A program made the translations under genes and the position numbers. Of a stretch of 64,000 nt of DNA, positions 1 to 8,006 are shown piece by piece (the stretch's first letter is position 1; the number at the start of each line of letters is the position of its first letter). The notes below the pieces were generated by a model. That model worked only from the letters and a program-made list of their open reading frames with translations, had not been told where the DNA came from and ran no database searches. Source of the DNA: Acidovorax sp. FJL06 (GTDB lineage: Bacteria > Pseudomonadota > Gammaproteobacteria > Burkholderiales > Burkholderiaceae_C); NCBI RefSeq assembly GCF_003852545.1, contig NZ_QAJR01000014.1:38170-102169 (forward strand). The letters run 5' to 3'.

Positions 1-38
1 GCCCTGAACCCAAGCATGCTTGTCAAACCAGCACGCCC

Positions 39-65
39 AGGCTTCGACCAAATCAGCCCGAATGG
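39..65. repeat. Degenerate TTCGGGCTGAGC-type repeat
   Basis: AGGCTTCGACCAAATCAGCC followed by CGAATGG matches the second arm at 63900-63925 with several changes. Confidence 0.4.
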
Positions 66-73
66 CTGCTTGG

Positions 74-129
74 GTGCTATGAAAACAATAGCTATTAGCG
101 CCTTGTAGACAGGCGAAAGAAGCCGTTTT
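74..129 (+). repeat. Dispersed palindromic repeat at the window start
   Basis: TGCTATGAAAACAATAGCTA, then TTAGCGCCTTGTAGACAGGCG and GCCGTTTT; same layout as the copy at 17783. It lies just beyond the phhA stop. Confidence 0.65.
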
Positions 130-139
130 CATTCAAAAC

Positions 140-979
140 TCAAGCCACCACAGCCTCCCGCTCATCCGCCGCAAACTCCGGCAACCCTTGGAGCCGCTCA
201 TAGATCGGCGCAAAGTCCGCCGCCGTCATCTCAAACAGCTGCTCAAAACTGTCGATCACAAAATACGTCTGCTGGTACGTATCGATCTTGTAGCGCGTGC
301 GCATGGTCCGCTCCAGCGCCAGCGGAATGCGCTGGGGCTCGGGGCTCTGCACCGAATACGCCAGCTCGCCCGACGAACTCAAAATGCCCGCGCCATAGGC
401 CCGCAGCTCCCCCGCCTCGCGGATCAGGCCGAACTCGATCGTGTACCAATACAGGCGGCTCAGCATCTCGCACGACCCCAGCCCCTGGGCCTTCAGTCCG
501 CCCTGGCCGTAGCGCTGCACATAGTCCGCAAACACGGGGTTGAACAGCAGCGGCACATGGCCGAACAGGTCGTGAAAAATGTCGGGCTCGACGATGTACT
601 CGAACTCCTCGGGCTTGCGGATCCAGTCCGTCACCGGGAATTGGCGGTTGGCCAGCAGGGTGAAAAACGGCACCTCCGGGATCAGACCGGGCACGCCCAC
701 CAGCTCCCAGCCCGTGGCCTTGTAGAGGCGCTCGTTAACCTCTTCAAAACGCGGAATGCGGTCGCTCGCTCCCAGCGACGGCAGGGCGTCGATGAACGCC
801 TGGCTCGCCAGGCCGGGCAGCAGGGCGCGCTGGCGTTCGTACAGGCGGCGGTAGGTGTCGTGGTCGGCGGCGGTGTAGGCCGCGTAGTTCTGCGGGCAGG
901 TGTAGTTCTCGCCGGCACGCGAGTAGTCGCCCCGGGGCGGGCGGGTGGATTGGCCATAGACGACGGGGGCTTGTCCCAT
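140..979 (-). CDS. phhA: Phenylalanine 4-monooxygenase
   Basis: Cytosolic non-haem iron, pterin-dependent enzyme that hydroxylates phenylalanine to tyrosine, the entry step to the homogentisate pathway. The 279-residue protein has the usual length of the bacterial monomeric enzyme. The iron ligands are visible as His136 and His141 in PDIFHDLFGHVPLL and Glu182 in WYTIEFGL. The start at 979 is preceded by an AAGGAG ribosome site. The reading frame stays open for another 248 codons upstream, but that part does not resemble the family and overlaps the next gene. hppD, two genes upstream on the same strand, acts two steps later in the pathway. No pterin dehydratase (phhB) gene is next to it. Confidence 0.96.
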   Translation of the reverse strand: MGQAPVVYGQSTRPPRGDYSRAGENYTCPQNYAAYTAADHDTYRRLYERQRALLPGLASQAFIDALPSLGASDRIPRFEEVNERLYKATGWELVGVPGLIPEVPFFTLLANRQFPVTDWIRKPEEFEYIVEPDIFHDLFGHVPLLFNPVFADYVQRYGQGGLKAQGLGSCEMLSRLYWYTIEFGLIREAGELRAYGAGILSSSGELAYSVQSPEPQRIPLALERTMRTRYKIDTYQQTYFVIDSFEQLFEMTAADFAPIYERLQGLPEFAADEREAVVA

Positions 980-1044
980 TTTTGTACTCCTTTGCCGCCA
1001 TGGTCGGCGCACCGCGAAAGTGGTGCGCATCTGCCCGGCAGCTG

Positions 1045-2013
1045 CTAATCGATCTTGATTTTTGCGGCCCGGATCAGGAACTCGTACTTGCTGTTTTCCG
1101 AGCGCACAAATTGCGCGAACCCGTCGAGCATCAGCTCTTCGGGCGTGATGCCCATCTTCTTGAACTTCTCCTTGCCGGCGGGCGCATGCATGGCGGCCGA
1201 GAAGGCCGTGGCATAGCGGCGTGCGTCCGCATCGGGCAGCGCGGCGGGCGCGAACAGCCCGAACCAGGTGGACACGTTGAAGCCCTGCACGCTGTCGTTG
1301 ATGCTGGGCACGTTGGGCAGCGCCTCGTTGCGGCTGAGCGTGGTCACGCCCAGCGCCAGCAGCTTGCCCGACTGGATCTGCGGCAGCGCCGAGGCCAGGT
1401 TGTCGAACACCATCAGCACCTGGCCCGATTCCAGCGCGGCCAGCGCGGGCTTGGAGCCCTGGAAGGGCGTGTGGCCCATCCGGGTGTTGGTGAGCGACTC
1501 GAACATTCCGGCCGAGATGTGGCCGATGCTGCCGTTGCCGCCCGATCCGTACTTGAACTGGTCGGGGTGCTTCTTGAGGTGCCGCACCAGGTCGGGCGTG
1601 GTCTTGATGCCCAGCTTGGCGGCCTGCTCTGCGTTCACCACCAGCACATTGGGCGTGCGCGCGACCAGGGCCAGGGATTTGAAGTCCTTGAGGGGGTTGT
1701 AGGGGAAGTTCTGGTACAGCCAAGGGTTCACCGCGTGGGTGGCCACTGCGCCCATCAGCACCTGGTTGCCGGCCTTGGGGGCCTTGGCCACCTGGTCGGC
1801 GCCGGTGCCGCCGCCGGCCCCCGGCTTGTTCTCCACCACGATGGGGCCGAGCTGGCCGGCGGCACCAGCGGCCACGATGCGGGCCGAGATGTCCAGCGGG
1901 CCGCCAGCGGGGTAGGGGACCACGATGGTGAGGGGGGCAGACGGGTTCTGCGCGAGCGCGGCACTGGCCGCGCTCGTCAGAAGGATGCTGAACAGGGTGC
2001 TACGGAGCGACAT
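1045..2013 (-). CDS. Bug-family (TctC-type) periplasmic solute-binding protein
   Basis: A 322-residue periplasmic binding protein of the Bug/TctC family, which is greatly expanded in Comamonadaceae and Bordetella. It has a signal peptide of about 21 residues ending in ALAQ. The mature start (PLTIVVPYPAGGPLDISARI) and the later PGAGGGTGADQVAKA segment are family hallmarks. No TctA/TctB membrane partner is adjacent, which is normal for orphan Bug proteins. It sits between phhA and hppD on the same strand, so an aromatic acid ligand is possible, but the ligand cannot be read from sequence. An AAAAGGAT ribosome site precedes the ATG. Confidence 0.92.
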   Translation of the reverse strand: MSLRSTLFSILLTSAASAALAQNPSAPLTIVVPYPAGGPLDISARIVAAGAAGQLGPIVVENKPGAGGGTGADQVAKAPKAGNQVLMGAVATHAVNPWLYQNFPYNPLKDFKSLALVARTPNVLVVNAEQAAKLGIKTTPDLVRHLKKHPDQFKYGSGGNGSIGHISAGMFESLTNTRMGHTPFQGSKPALAALESGQVLMVFDNLASALPQIQSGKLLALGVTTLSRNEALPNVPSINDSVQGFNVSTWFGLFAPAALPDADARRYATAFSAAMHAPAGKEKFKKMGITPEELMLDGFAQFVRSENSKYEFLIRAAKIKID

Positions 2014-2096
2014 CGGGATCCTTTTGAGTTCCGGGGAGCGCGCAGTATAGGCACCTGTTCAGGGTAAACCCTTGATGCTGTCAGGACCCGGCCGGG

Positions 2097-3209
2097 TCAG
2101 GTGTTCAGCACCCCGCGGCGGATCTGGTCGCGCTCCAGCGATTCGAACAGCGCCTTGAAGTTGCCTTCGCCAAAGCCGTCTCGGTAGTCGCCCTCGCGCT
2201 GGATGAATTCAAAGAACACCGGGCCCAGCATGGGCGTGGAGAAGATCTGCAGCAGCAGGCGGGGCGTGCCGTCGGCCGTGGTGCCGTCCAGCAGGATGCC
2301 GCGCGACTGCAGCTCGGGCACGGGCTGGCCGTGGCCGGGCAGGCGGGTGTCCAGCATTTCGTAGTACACCTCGTTGGGCGCCGTGGCCAGGGGCACGCCG
2401 GCCAGGCCCAGCTTGTCCACCACGTCCAGCAGGTTGTCGCAGATCAGCGCGATGTGCTGGATGCCTTCGCCGTTGAACTGCATCAAAAATTCTTCGATCT
2501 GGCCGCCGCCCTGCTTGGCTTCTTCGTTCAGCGGGATGCGGATCTTGCCGTCGGGCGCGGTCATGGCCTTGCTGGTCAGGCCCGTGTATTCGCCCTGGAT
2601 GTCGAAGTAGCGGATTTCGCGGAAGCCGAACAGCTTCTCGTAGAAGTTGGCCCAGAAGCCCATGCGGCCCCGGTACACGTTGTGCGTGAGGTGGTCGATC
2701 AGGTTCAGGCCGTGGCCTGCAGGGCGGCGGTCCACGCCTTCGATGAATTCGAAGTCGATGTCGTAGATGGACTTGCCGTCTTCAAAGCGGTCGATCAGGT
2801 ACAGCGGTGCGCCGCCAATGCCCTTGATGGCGGGCAGGCGCAGCTCCATGGGGCCGGTGGGGATCTCGATGGGCTGGGCACCCAGCTCCAGCGCACGGTT
2901 GTAGGCTTTGTGCGCATCCTTCACGCGAAAGGCCAGGCCGCAGGCCGAGGGGCCGTGCTCCGCGCCGAAGTAGGCAGCCTGGCTGTGGGGCTCGCGGTTC
3001 AGGATGAAGTTGATGCCGTTCTGGCGGTACAGCACCACGTCCTTGGAGCGGTGCTTGGCCACCAGCGTGAAGCCGAGCTTTTCAAACACCGCCTCCAGCA
3101 CGCCCGGTGTGGGCGAGGTGAACTCGACGAATTCGAAGCCCATCAGGCCCATGGGGTTGTCCCAGGCTTCGAGCTGGGCGGCGGTTTCTTGCGGCAGGGC
3201 GGCGTTCAT
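2097..3209 (-). CDS. hppD: 4-hydroxyphenylpyruvate dioxygenase
   Basis: Converts 4-hydroxyphenylpyruvate to homogentisate in tyrosine catabolism. The 370-residue protein has two vicinal-oxygen-chelate halves. The iron ligands are readable as His173 ([12 protein letters not shown]), His252 ([11 protein letters not shown]) and Glu334 ([10 protein letters not shown]). I place the start at the ATG at 3209, which follows GGAGACACCCC. An in-frame ATG lies 11 codons further upstream at 3242, but the extra residues are not family-like. It shares strand and pathway with phhA. The 175 bases upstream, before lifO ends, presumably carry its promoter, though I could not pick a convincing -35/-10 pair. Confidence 0.97.
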   Translation of the reverse strand: MNAALPQETAAQLEAWDNPMGLMGFEFVEFTSPTPGVLEAVFEKLGFTLVAKHRSKDVVLYRQNGINFILNREPHSQAAYFGAEHGPSACGLAFRVKDAHKAYNRALELGAQPIEIPTGPMELRLPAIKGIGGAPLYLIDRFEDGKSIYDIDFEFIEGVDRRPAGHGLNLIDHLTHNVYRGRMGFWANFYEKLFGFREIRYFDIQGEYTGLTSKAMTAPDGKIRIPLNEEAKQGGGQIEEFLMQFNGEGIQHIALICDNLLDVVDKLGLAGVPLATAPNEVYYEMLDTRLPGHGQPVPELQSRGILLDGTTADGTPRLLLQIFSTPMLGPVFFEFIQREGDYRDGFGEGNFKALFESLERDQIRRGVLNT

Positions 3210-3384
3210 GGGGTGTCTCCGGCATTCGTTGATGAATGTCATGGACTGTAGGCGCGCCCTGCCTCATGTTTCTGGCGAAATCAAGAGGCTTTGGTCTCTG
3301 ATTTGCAGGAATCTTGTGAAAACTCAAATTCTGACGCAGGCTGTCGGCGCAGTCCGTGGGGGCCGCCCATTGCGGCTCGCTGGC

Positions 3385-4395
3385 TCAGGAGCCGGTGCCG
3401 GTGCTGGCGGCCTGCAGCTTGCGCAGCGCCAGCGCGGCGTCCACGCGCTGCTGTTCGTCGGCGGAAAAAAGCTGTTGGCGCAATTGCTGGGTTGCGGCCC
3501 CATCGCCCTGCTGGGCCCGGGCCTGGCTGTACTGGGCCAGGCGCTGCTGCCAGTGCTGCTCCTCCCGGTCGAGCCGGGCCAGTGCATGGGCGGCGGCCTC
3601 GCCATACTGGGCGCTGCGCGCGGCGTGGCGCGTGTGGTCGTCGGCGTTCTGGGCATTGAAGGCGGCGGTCTGTGCGGCGGCGGCCAGGTGCTCGGTGGCG
3701 GCGCTGCGTTCGGCGCGGCGCTCGGGCGAGAGTTCGCTGTCGGCTGCCTGCAGCGCCTGGGCGCGCTGCTCGGCTGTGAGCTGGGGGTTGCGGGCCGCCT
3801 CCAGGCGCGCCAGGGTGTAGCGGTCCAGCTCGGCCTCGCGCGCAAACAGCGCGTCGTATTCGGCCCCGTCAAAAAACTGCAGGCGCACCGTGTGGCGGGC
3901 GTCCATCGCATCGCGCAGGGCGCGCGGGTCGGTCGGGTCCTGGGGCGCGCGCAGCTGGCCCAGGGCCACGCGGTAGTCCACATAGCGCTCGGCCAGCGCC
4001 AGCGCGCGCGTGGCCAGGGCGGCGGGGAAGTGGCGCCCCACCAGTGCGGCCAGGCGCTGCTTGAGGATCGCGGGGTCGCTGGTGTCGCCCGCTTCGAGCA
4101 GCAGGGCCTCCAGCGTGTTGCGCAGGCCGTCCACCAGCAAAGGGTCGGCCATGCCCTCCGTGCCGCTGGCGCGGTGGTGCGCCAAGGCATTCGCATCCGC
4201 GCCCGCACCCTGCGCGGACGGGGCATGCAGGCCTGCGCTGGGGACTGGCGCGGCGTCCGCGCCCAGCGGCCCCGCAGGCCATGCGCCCACACCGGGCCAG
4301 CCCGCGGGCCCCATCAGCCACCAGGCCACGGCGGCCGAGGCAAGGATGGCCAGGGCCGCTGCGGTGCGGGGCCGGATGTGGGGAGTCATGCTCAC
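3385..4395 (-). CDS. lifO: Lipase-specific foldase (lipase chaperone)
   Basis: A steric chaperone anchored in the inner membrane that folds the cognate lipase in the periplasm before type II secretion. The 336 residues match the family length (about 340). There is one N-terminal membrane segment (about residues 12-30), a Gly/Ala/Pro-rich linker to about residue 65, then a mostly helical, Gln/Ala/Arg-rich domain as in Lif proteins. The assignment rests mainly on this architecture and on its position: its ATG overlaps the stop of the lipase gene by 4 bases (ATGA), the usual lip-lif arrangement. The gene has no separate promoter space. Confidence 0.85.
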   Translation of the reverse strand: MSMTPHIRPRTAAALAILASAAVAWWLMGPAGWPGVGAWPAGPLGADAAPVPSAGLHAPSAQGAGADANALAHHRASGTEGMADPLLVDGLRNTLEALLLEAGDTSDPAILKQRLAALVGRHFPAALATRALALAERYVDYRVALGQLRAPQDPTDPRALRDAMDARHTVRLQFFDGAEYDALFAREAELDRYTLARLEAARNPQLTAEQRAQALQAADSELSPERRAERSAATEHLAAAAQTAAFNAQNADDHTRHAARSAQYGEAAAHALARLDREEQHWQQRLAQYSQARAQQGDGAATQQLRQQLFSADEQQRVDAALALRKLQAASTGTGS

Positions 4396-5330
4396 AGGCC
4401 CTGCTGCTTGAGGCGATTGGCGTGCTGGCGGTACAGCGTCACCGGGTCGGTGGAGAACCAGTCGCGCAGGCCCAGCAGCTGGTTCACCTCGTCCAGGTGG
4501 TTCTGGCGGTAGTCGCCCAGGTGCTTGCCCAGGCGCGACGAGCAGGCCGACACCAGGCCGTCGTTGGCTTCGCCAAACACCAGGCTCAGCACGCTGAGCA
4601 GGCCGTCGCTGGCGTCGAACACATTGGTCAGCGGCTGCGTGCCGGTCCAGGAGTAGTAGCGCACGCCGTTCACCAGCTCGGCCCCGCTGCCGCAGCCCGT
4701 GGGCACGGCCTGCGGAAAGCGGCGGTTGAAGTCGGCCAGGCCGGCGGTGGTGAGCGAGTCCAGCGCCGCCGTGGGCATCTGGGGCAGGCCCGTGCCGCCG
4801 GAGGTCAGGTTGATGAGTGCCACCAGCGCCGACGCTGCGCCGCTGGCCAGGGTCTCCGACACCGAGCCTGCGGGCGCCACGCCACGCAGGATATCGGCCA
4901 CGCGCGAGCCCTTGTTCACGCCCCCGATGGAGGTGACGGACGCCACCAGCTGCGGCGCCACGCCCGCCACGTAGCGCGTGGTGGGGCCGCCGTGCGAGTG
5001 GCCCACCAGGTTCACCTTGGCCGCGCCGGTGATCGCCAGGATGGTCTTGACCTGGGCCAGCAGCTGCTCGCCCCGCACCTCGGAGCTGTTGGCGGCCGAC
5101 ACCTGGGCCACATAGACCTTGGCACCGCCCTGGCGCAGCGCGTCGGGGATGCCGTAGAAGTAGTCGATGCCCAGGGCCGAGTCAAAGCCGAACAGGCCGT
5201 GCACCAGCACGATGGGATACCGCGTTTGCGTGTAGCCCGTTTGCGCCTGCGCGCCCACGCCCACCAGCAGCAACCCCGCCGTCGCCGCCAGCACCAGTCG
5301 CCGCAGCAAGCGGCTGAAAAATCCGGTCAT
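4392..5330 (-). CDS. lip: Secreted triacylglycerol lipase (family I.1/I.2)
   Basis: Extracellular lipase precursor of 312 residues with a signal peptide ending near AQAQ (residue 30). An oxyanion-hole segment VLVHGLFGFD is followed by the nucleophile elbow GHSHGG with Ser112. Later ANDGLVS and NHLDEVN segments fit the catalytic Asp and His, and a Cys pair (TGCGSG, SACSS) fits the conserved disulfide. The start at 5330 follows GGAGACAAATAC; longer in-frame starts would run through the operator. Such lipases need a foldase (the next gene) and usually leave the cell by a type II system, one of which is encoded at 32-42.5 kb. A long palindrome 33 bases upstream of the ATG is probably an operator. 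Confidence 0.93.
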   Translation of the reverse strand: MTGFFSRLLRRLVLAATAGLLLVGVGAQAQTGYTQTRYPIVLVHGLFGFDSALGIDYFYGIPDALRQGGAKVYVAQVSAANSSEVRGEQLLAQVKTILAITGAAKVNLVGHSHGGPTTRYVAGVAPQLVASVTSIGGVNKGSRVADILRGVAPAGSVSETLASGAASALVALINLTSGGTGLPQMPTAALDSLTTAGLADFNRRFPQAVPTGCGSGAELVNGVRYYSWTGTQPLTNVFDASDGLLSVLSLVFGEANDGLVSACSSRLGKHLGDYRQNHLDEVNQLLGLRDWFSTDPVTLYRQHANRLKQQGL

Positions 5331-5362
5331 GTATTTGTCTCCGTTGATGTGATTTCTTATGT

Positions 5363-5394
5363 TTGCAAAAAAGAACGACCGTTCGTTTTTGCAA
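5363..5394. promoter_or_regulatory. Palindromic operator upstream of lip-lifO
   Basis: Two 14-base arms (5363-5376 and 5381-5394) with one mismatch flank a 4-base centre. The core is GAACGACCGTTC. Bases 5365-5390 match 24 of 26 positions with the site at 60731-60756, upstream of the TetR-type regulator of the acyl-CoA dehydrogenase operon. The site ends 33 bases before the lipase start, a position suited to repression. Confidence 0.7.
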
Positions 5395-5494
5395 GGTTTA
5401 TTTTTCGTGGAGGCGGCCGGTGTCACTATCGGGACATACCCGAGCCCGCAGGCTGTGGGGCGCCAAAGTCCAGGATTTCGTAGAATCCTGCGCC

Positions 5495-5977
5495 ATGAAA
5501 GCCTTTGACGCATTGGACAAGCTGGATCGGGCCATTCTGCGCCGCCTGCAGGAAAACGGCCGTGAAACCTACGACGTCATCGGCGAGCAGGTGGGCCTGT
5601 CGCCCAGCGCCGTGCTGCGCCGGGTCAAGCGGCTGGAAGACAGCGGCGTGATCCACCGCTACGTGGCGCTGGTGCAGCCCGAAGCCGTGGGCCTGGGGCT
5701 CACGGCCTACCTCAACGTGCGGCTCGAAAAACACACCGAAAGCCACAAGCGCAACCCCATGGACCTGTTCCGTGCCAGCGTGCAGACCTGGCCCGAGGTG
5801 GTGGAATGCGCCTCGCTCACCGGTGAGATGGACTACCTGCTGCGCGTGGTCGTGGCCGACATGGCGCACTACAGCCGCTTCATCATGGACACCCTGCTCA
5901 AGCACCCCAGCGTGCAGGACTGCAAGACCAGTTTTGTGCTCGACCGCGTGAAGGCGACGACGGCCGTGCCGGTGTAA
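5495..5977 (+). CDS. Lrp/AsnC-family transcriptional regulator
   Basis: A 160-residue DNA-binding regulator. The N-terminal helix-turn-helix (about residues 8-55, with LSPSAVLRRVKRLEDSGVI) is followed by a RAM ligand-binding domain (about 65-150) with the typical GEMDYLLRVV and LKHPSVQDCKTSFVL segments. A TAGAAT -10-like hexamer lies at 5481-5486, so the transcript may be nearly leaderless at the ATG at 5495. In many proteobacteria an Lrp-type regulator sits beside hppD and responds to aromatic amino acids. Here lip-lifO lies between them, so a role in Phe/Tyr catabolism is inference. Confidence 0.92.
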   Translation: MKAFDALDKLDRAILRRLQENGRETYDVIGEQVGLSPSAVLRRVKRLEDSGVIHRYVALVQPEAVGLGLTAYLNVRLEKHTESHKRNPMDLFRASVQTWPEVVECASLTGEMDYLLRVVVADMAHYSRFIMDTLLKHPSVQDCKTSFVLDRVKATTAVPV

Positions 5978-6140
5978 GGGGTGGGGGCTGCACCCAGGGG
6001 CCGCTGTTGCCGGGGGAGCCGCTCCGCTATACGCTTGGGATGGCTGGGTGGTGGTTCTTGTTGCTCTTGAAACGAGAGCTAAAACATCTTGTGCAGATTG
6101 CGGAAGCCCCGCTTTTCATGGTTTTTGAGTGCGGTCACTA

Positions 6141-6161
6141 TTTTGCTGCGCTGCAGCAAAA
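6141..6161. repeat. Perfect hairpin upstream of the GNAT gene
   Basis: TTTTGCTGC and GCAGCAAAA form a 9-base perfect inverted repeat around a 3-base loop, with GTCA/TGAC just outside. It lies 40 bases before the first ATG of the downstream gene. It could be an operator or an RNA hairpin; no further assignment is possible. Confidence 0.5.
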
Positions 6162-6201
6162 TGACTGGAAATGATTGGGGAAAACCCTTACATTACACGG
6201 C

Positions 6202-6939
6202 ATGATCGCAACCAAAGACTGGCTCAAGGCATCCTGGTACGCCGGCAGGGACATGCTGCGTCCGGTGACGGGCGGCCCTTCTGTCGGTGACATTCGCATC
6301 AAGCAGGAGGTGCCCGTGATGGTTCCTATCCGTGCCCTGGGGCCTTCTTACCGCGAGCGGATCACCCAGCATCTGCTGCAACTGGAGCCCGCCGACCGCT
6401 ACCTGCGGTTTGGCTATGCCGCCAACGATGAACAGATCCGCCGCTACGCCGAGCAGCTCAACTTCGACCGCGACGAGATCTTTGGCGTCTACAACCGCCG
6501 CCTGGAGCTGATCGCCATGGCGCACCTGGCGTTTTCCGAGCACCCCGAGCACAAACACTGCGCTGAGTTCGGCGTGTCGGTGCTCAAGCAGGCCCGGGGC
6601 CGTGGCTTTGGGGCGCGCCTGTTCGAGCGTGCCGTGATGCATGCCCGCAACGAAGGGGTGAACATGGTGTTCATCCATGCGCTGTCCGAGAACACGGCCA
6701 TGCTCAAGATCGCGCGCAACGCGGGGGCCACGGTGCGCCGCGATGGCTCCGAATCCGAGGCCTACCTGCAGATCCCGCCCGCGAGCCTGGACACGCGCAT
6801 GGCCGAGATCGTGGAGCAGCAGTTTGCCGAGGTGGACTACCAGCTCAAGAAGCAGGCCAAGCAGTTCTGGGATTTCCTGGCCAACGTGCAGGAAGTGCGC
6901 AGCGGCGTGCAGCACGCGCGCCACCAGTCGGCCGAATAA
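6202..6939 (+). CDS. GNAT-family N-acetyltransferase
   Basis: A 245-residue protein with one acetyltransferase domain (about residues 45-190). The acetyl-CoA binding region reads EFGVSVLKQARGRGFGARLFERAV, shown here only as a description of the motif A area, and is followed by MVFIHALSENTAMLKIARNAG. The C-terminal 50 residues are helical and charged. The substrate is unknown. Two starts are possible: ATG 6202 with no clear ribosome site, or ATG 6319 (MVPIRAL), preceded by a strong AGGAGGTG at 6305-6312. The shorter form (206 residues) keeps the whole domain and may be the true product. Confidence 0.85.
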   Translation: MIATKDWLKASWYAGRDMLRPVTGGPSVGDIRIKQEVPVMVPIRALGPSYRERITQHLLQLEPADRYLRFGYAANDEQIRRYAEQLNFDRDEIFGVYNRRLELIAMAHLAFSEHPEHKHCAEFGVSVLKQARGRGFGARLFERAVMHARNEGVNMVFIHALSENTAMLKIARNAGATVRRDGSESEAYLQIPPASLDTRMAEIVEQQFAEVDYQLKKQAKQFWDFLANVQEVRSGVQHARHQSAE

Positions 6940-7042
6940 CGGCCGCGCAGCGGGCCGGGCCTGGGCATGGCGCGGGCCCTGTCACGGCAATCCGCTATCC
7001 TAGGGGCCCGATCCACTACCGCACGTCCTGCGCACCACGACA

Positions 7043-7918
7043 GTGTCTGATCCGCATCCCGGGCGCCTGCCCGAAAAGGAAGACAAACGCAGCTTCCTGC
7101 AGAAGGTGGCCGAGTTCATCCACCCCGGCCCCGACTCGACGGAAGAGTTGATCGAAACCCTGGCCGAGGCCGAGGACAACGAAGTCATCGGTGCCGAGTC
7201 GCGCGTGATGCTGGAGCGTGTGATCCGCATGGCCGACATGACGGCCGGCGATGTGATGGTGGCCGCGCCGCGCATGGACCTTGTCAACATCGACGCGCCG
7301 TTTGACGAGCTGCTGCACCTCGTGATCAGCACCGCGCATTCGCGGTTTCCGGTGTACCAGGGCGAGCGCGACAACATCATCGGCATCCTCATGGCCAAGG
7401 ATCTGCTCAAGTTGCAGCGCGCGCCCGGGTTCAGCATCCGCGCCCTGCTGCGTCCGGCCGTGTTCGTGCCCGAAAGCAAGGGCCTGAACGATCTGCTGCG
7501 CGAGTTCCGGGGCAACCGCAACCACCTGGCCATCGTGATCGACGAGTTTGGCCGCATGGCCGGGCTGGTCACCATCGAGGATGTGCTGGAGCAGATCGTG
7601 GGCGAGATCGAGGACGAGTTCGACATCCCCGAGGACGACGGCGACATCTTCGGCCTGGCCGACCGCACCTACCGCGTGAGCGGCGACACCTCGGTCGAGC
7701 GCGTCTGCGAAGCCTTTGATGCGCTCATCCAGAGCAGCGACCCCGGCGAGAGTTTTGACACCATCGGCGGCCTGATCGCCCATGAAATGGGGCACGTCCC
7801 CAAGCGGGGCGAGCACCTGCAACTGGGCGGCCTGCATTTTGTGGTGCTGCACACCAAGGGCGGCGCCGTGCGCTGGTTCAAGGTGTCCAAGGCCGAAGAC
7901 GGCAGCGCTGCCGGTTGA
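7043..7918 (+). CDS. corC: CorC/YbeX-family CBS-domain protein
   Basis: A 291-residue cytosolic protein with a helical N-terminus, two CBS domains (about residues 70-190, with TAGDVMVAAPRMDLV and LAIVIDEFGRMAGLVTIED) and a C-terminal CorC/HlyC domain (about 205-285). Family members are linked to Mg/Co efflux and membrane quality. This short form lacks the CNNM transmembrane domain. It starts with GTG at 7043. lnt follows 88 bases downstream on the same strand; the ybeX-lnt pairing is conserved widely in proteobacteria and argues for a shared envelope role. Confidence 0.93.
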   Translation: MSDPHPGRLPEKEDKRSFLQKVAEFIHPGPDSTEELIETLAEAEDNEVIGAESRVMLERVIRMADMTAGDVMVAAPRMDLVNIDAPFDELLHLVISTAHSRFPVYQGERDNIIGILMAKDLLKLQRAPGFSIRALLRPAVFVPESKGLNDLLREFRGNRNHLAIVIDEFGRMAGLVTIEDVLEQIVGEIEDEFDIPEDDGDIFGLADRTYRVSGDTSVERVCEAFDALIQSSDPGESFDTIGGLIAHEMGHVPKRGEHLQLGGLHFVVLHTKGGAVRWFKVSKAEDGSAAG

Positions 7919-8006
7919 TGGCGACTTGCGCAAAACAGAGTTCAAGCAAGCGATCCGCCATAGTGAGCCGTCTGTTGTTCCATCCTTATTTGTGTAAGTC
8001 TTGTTG

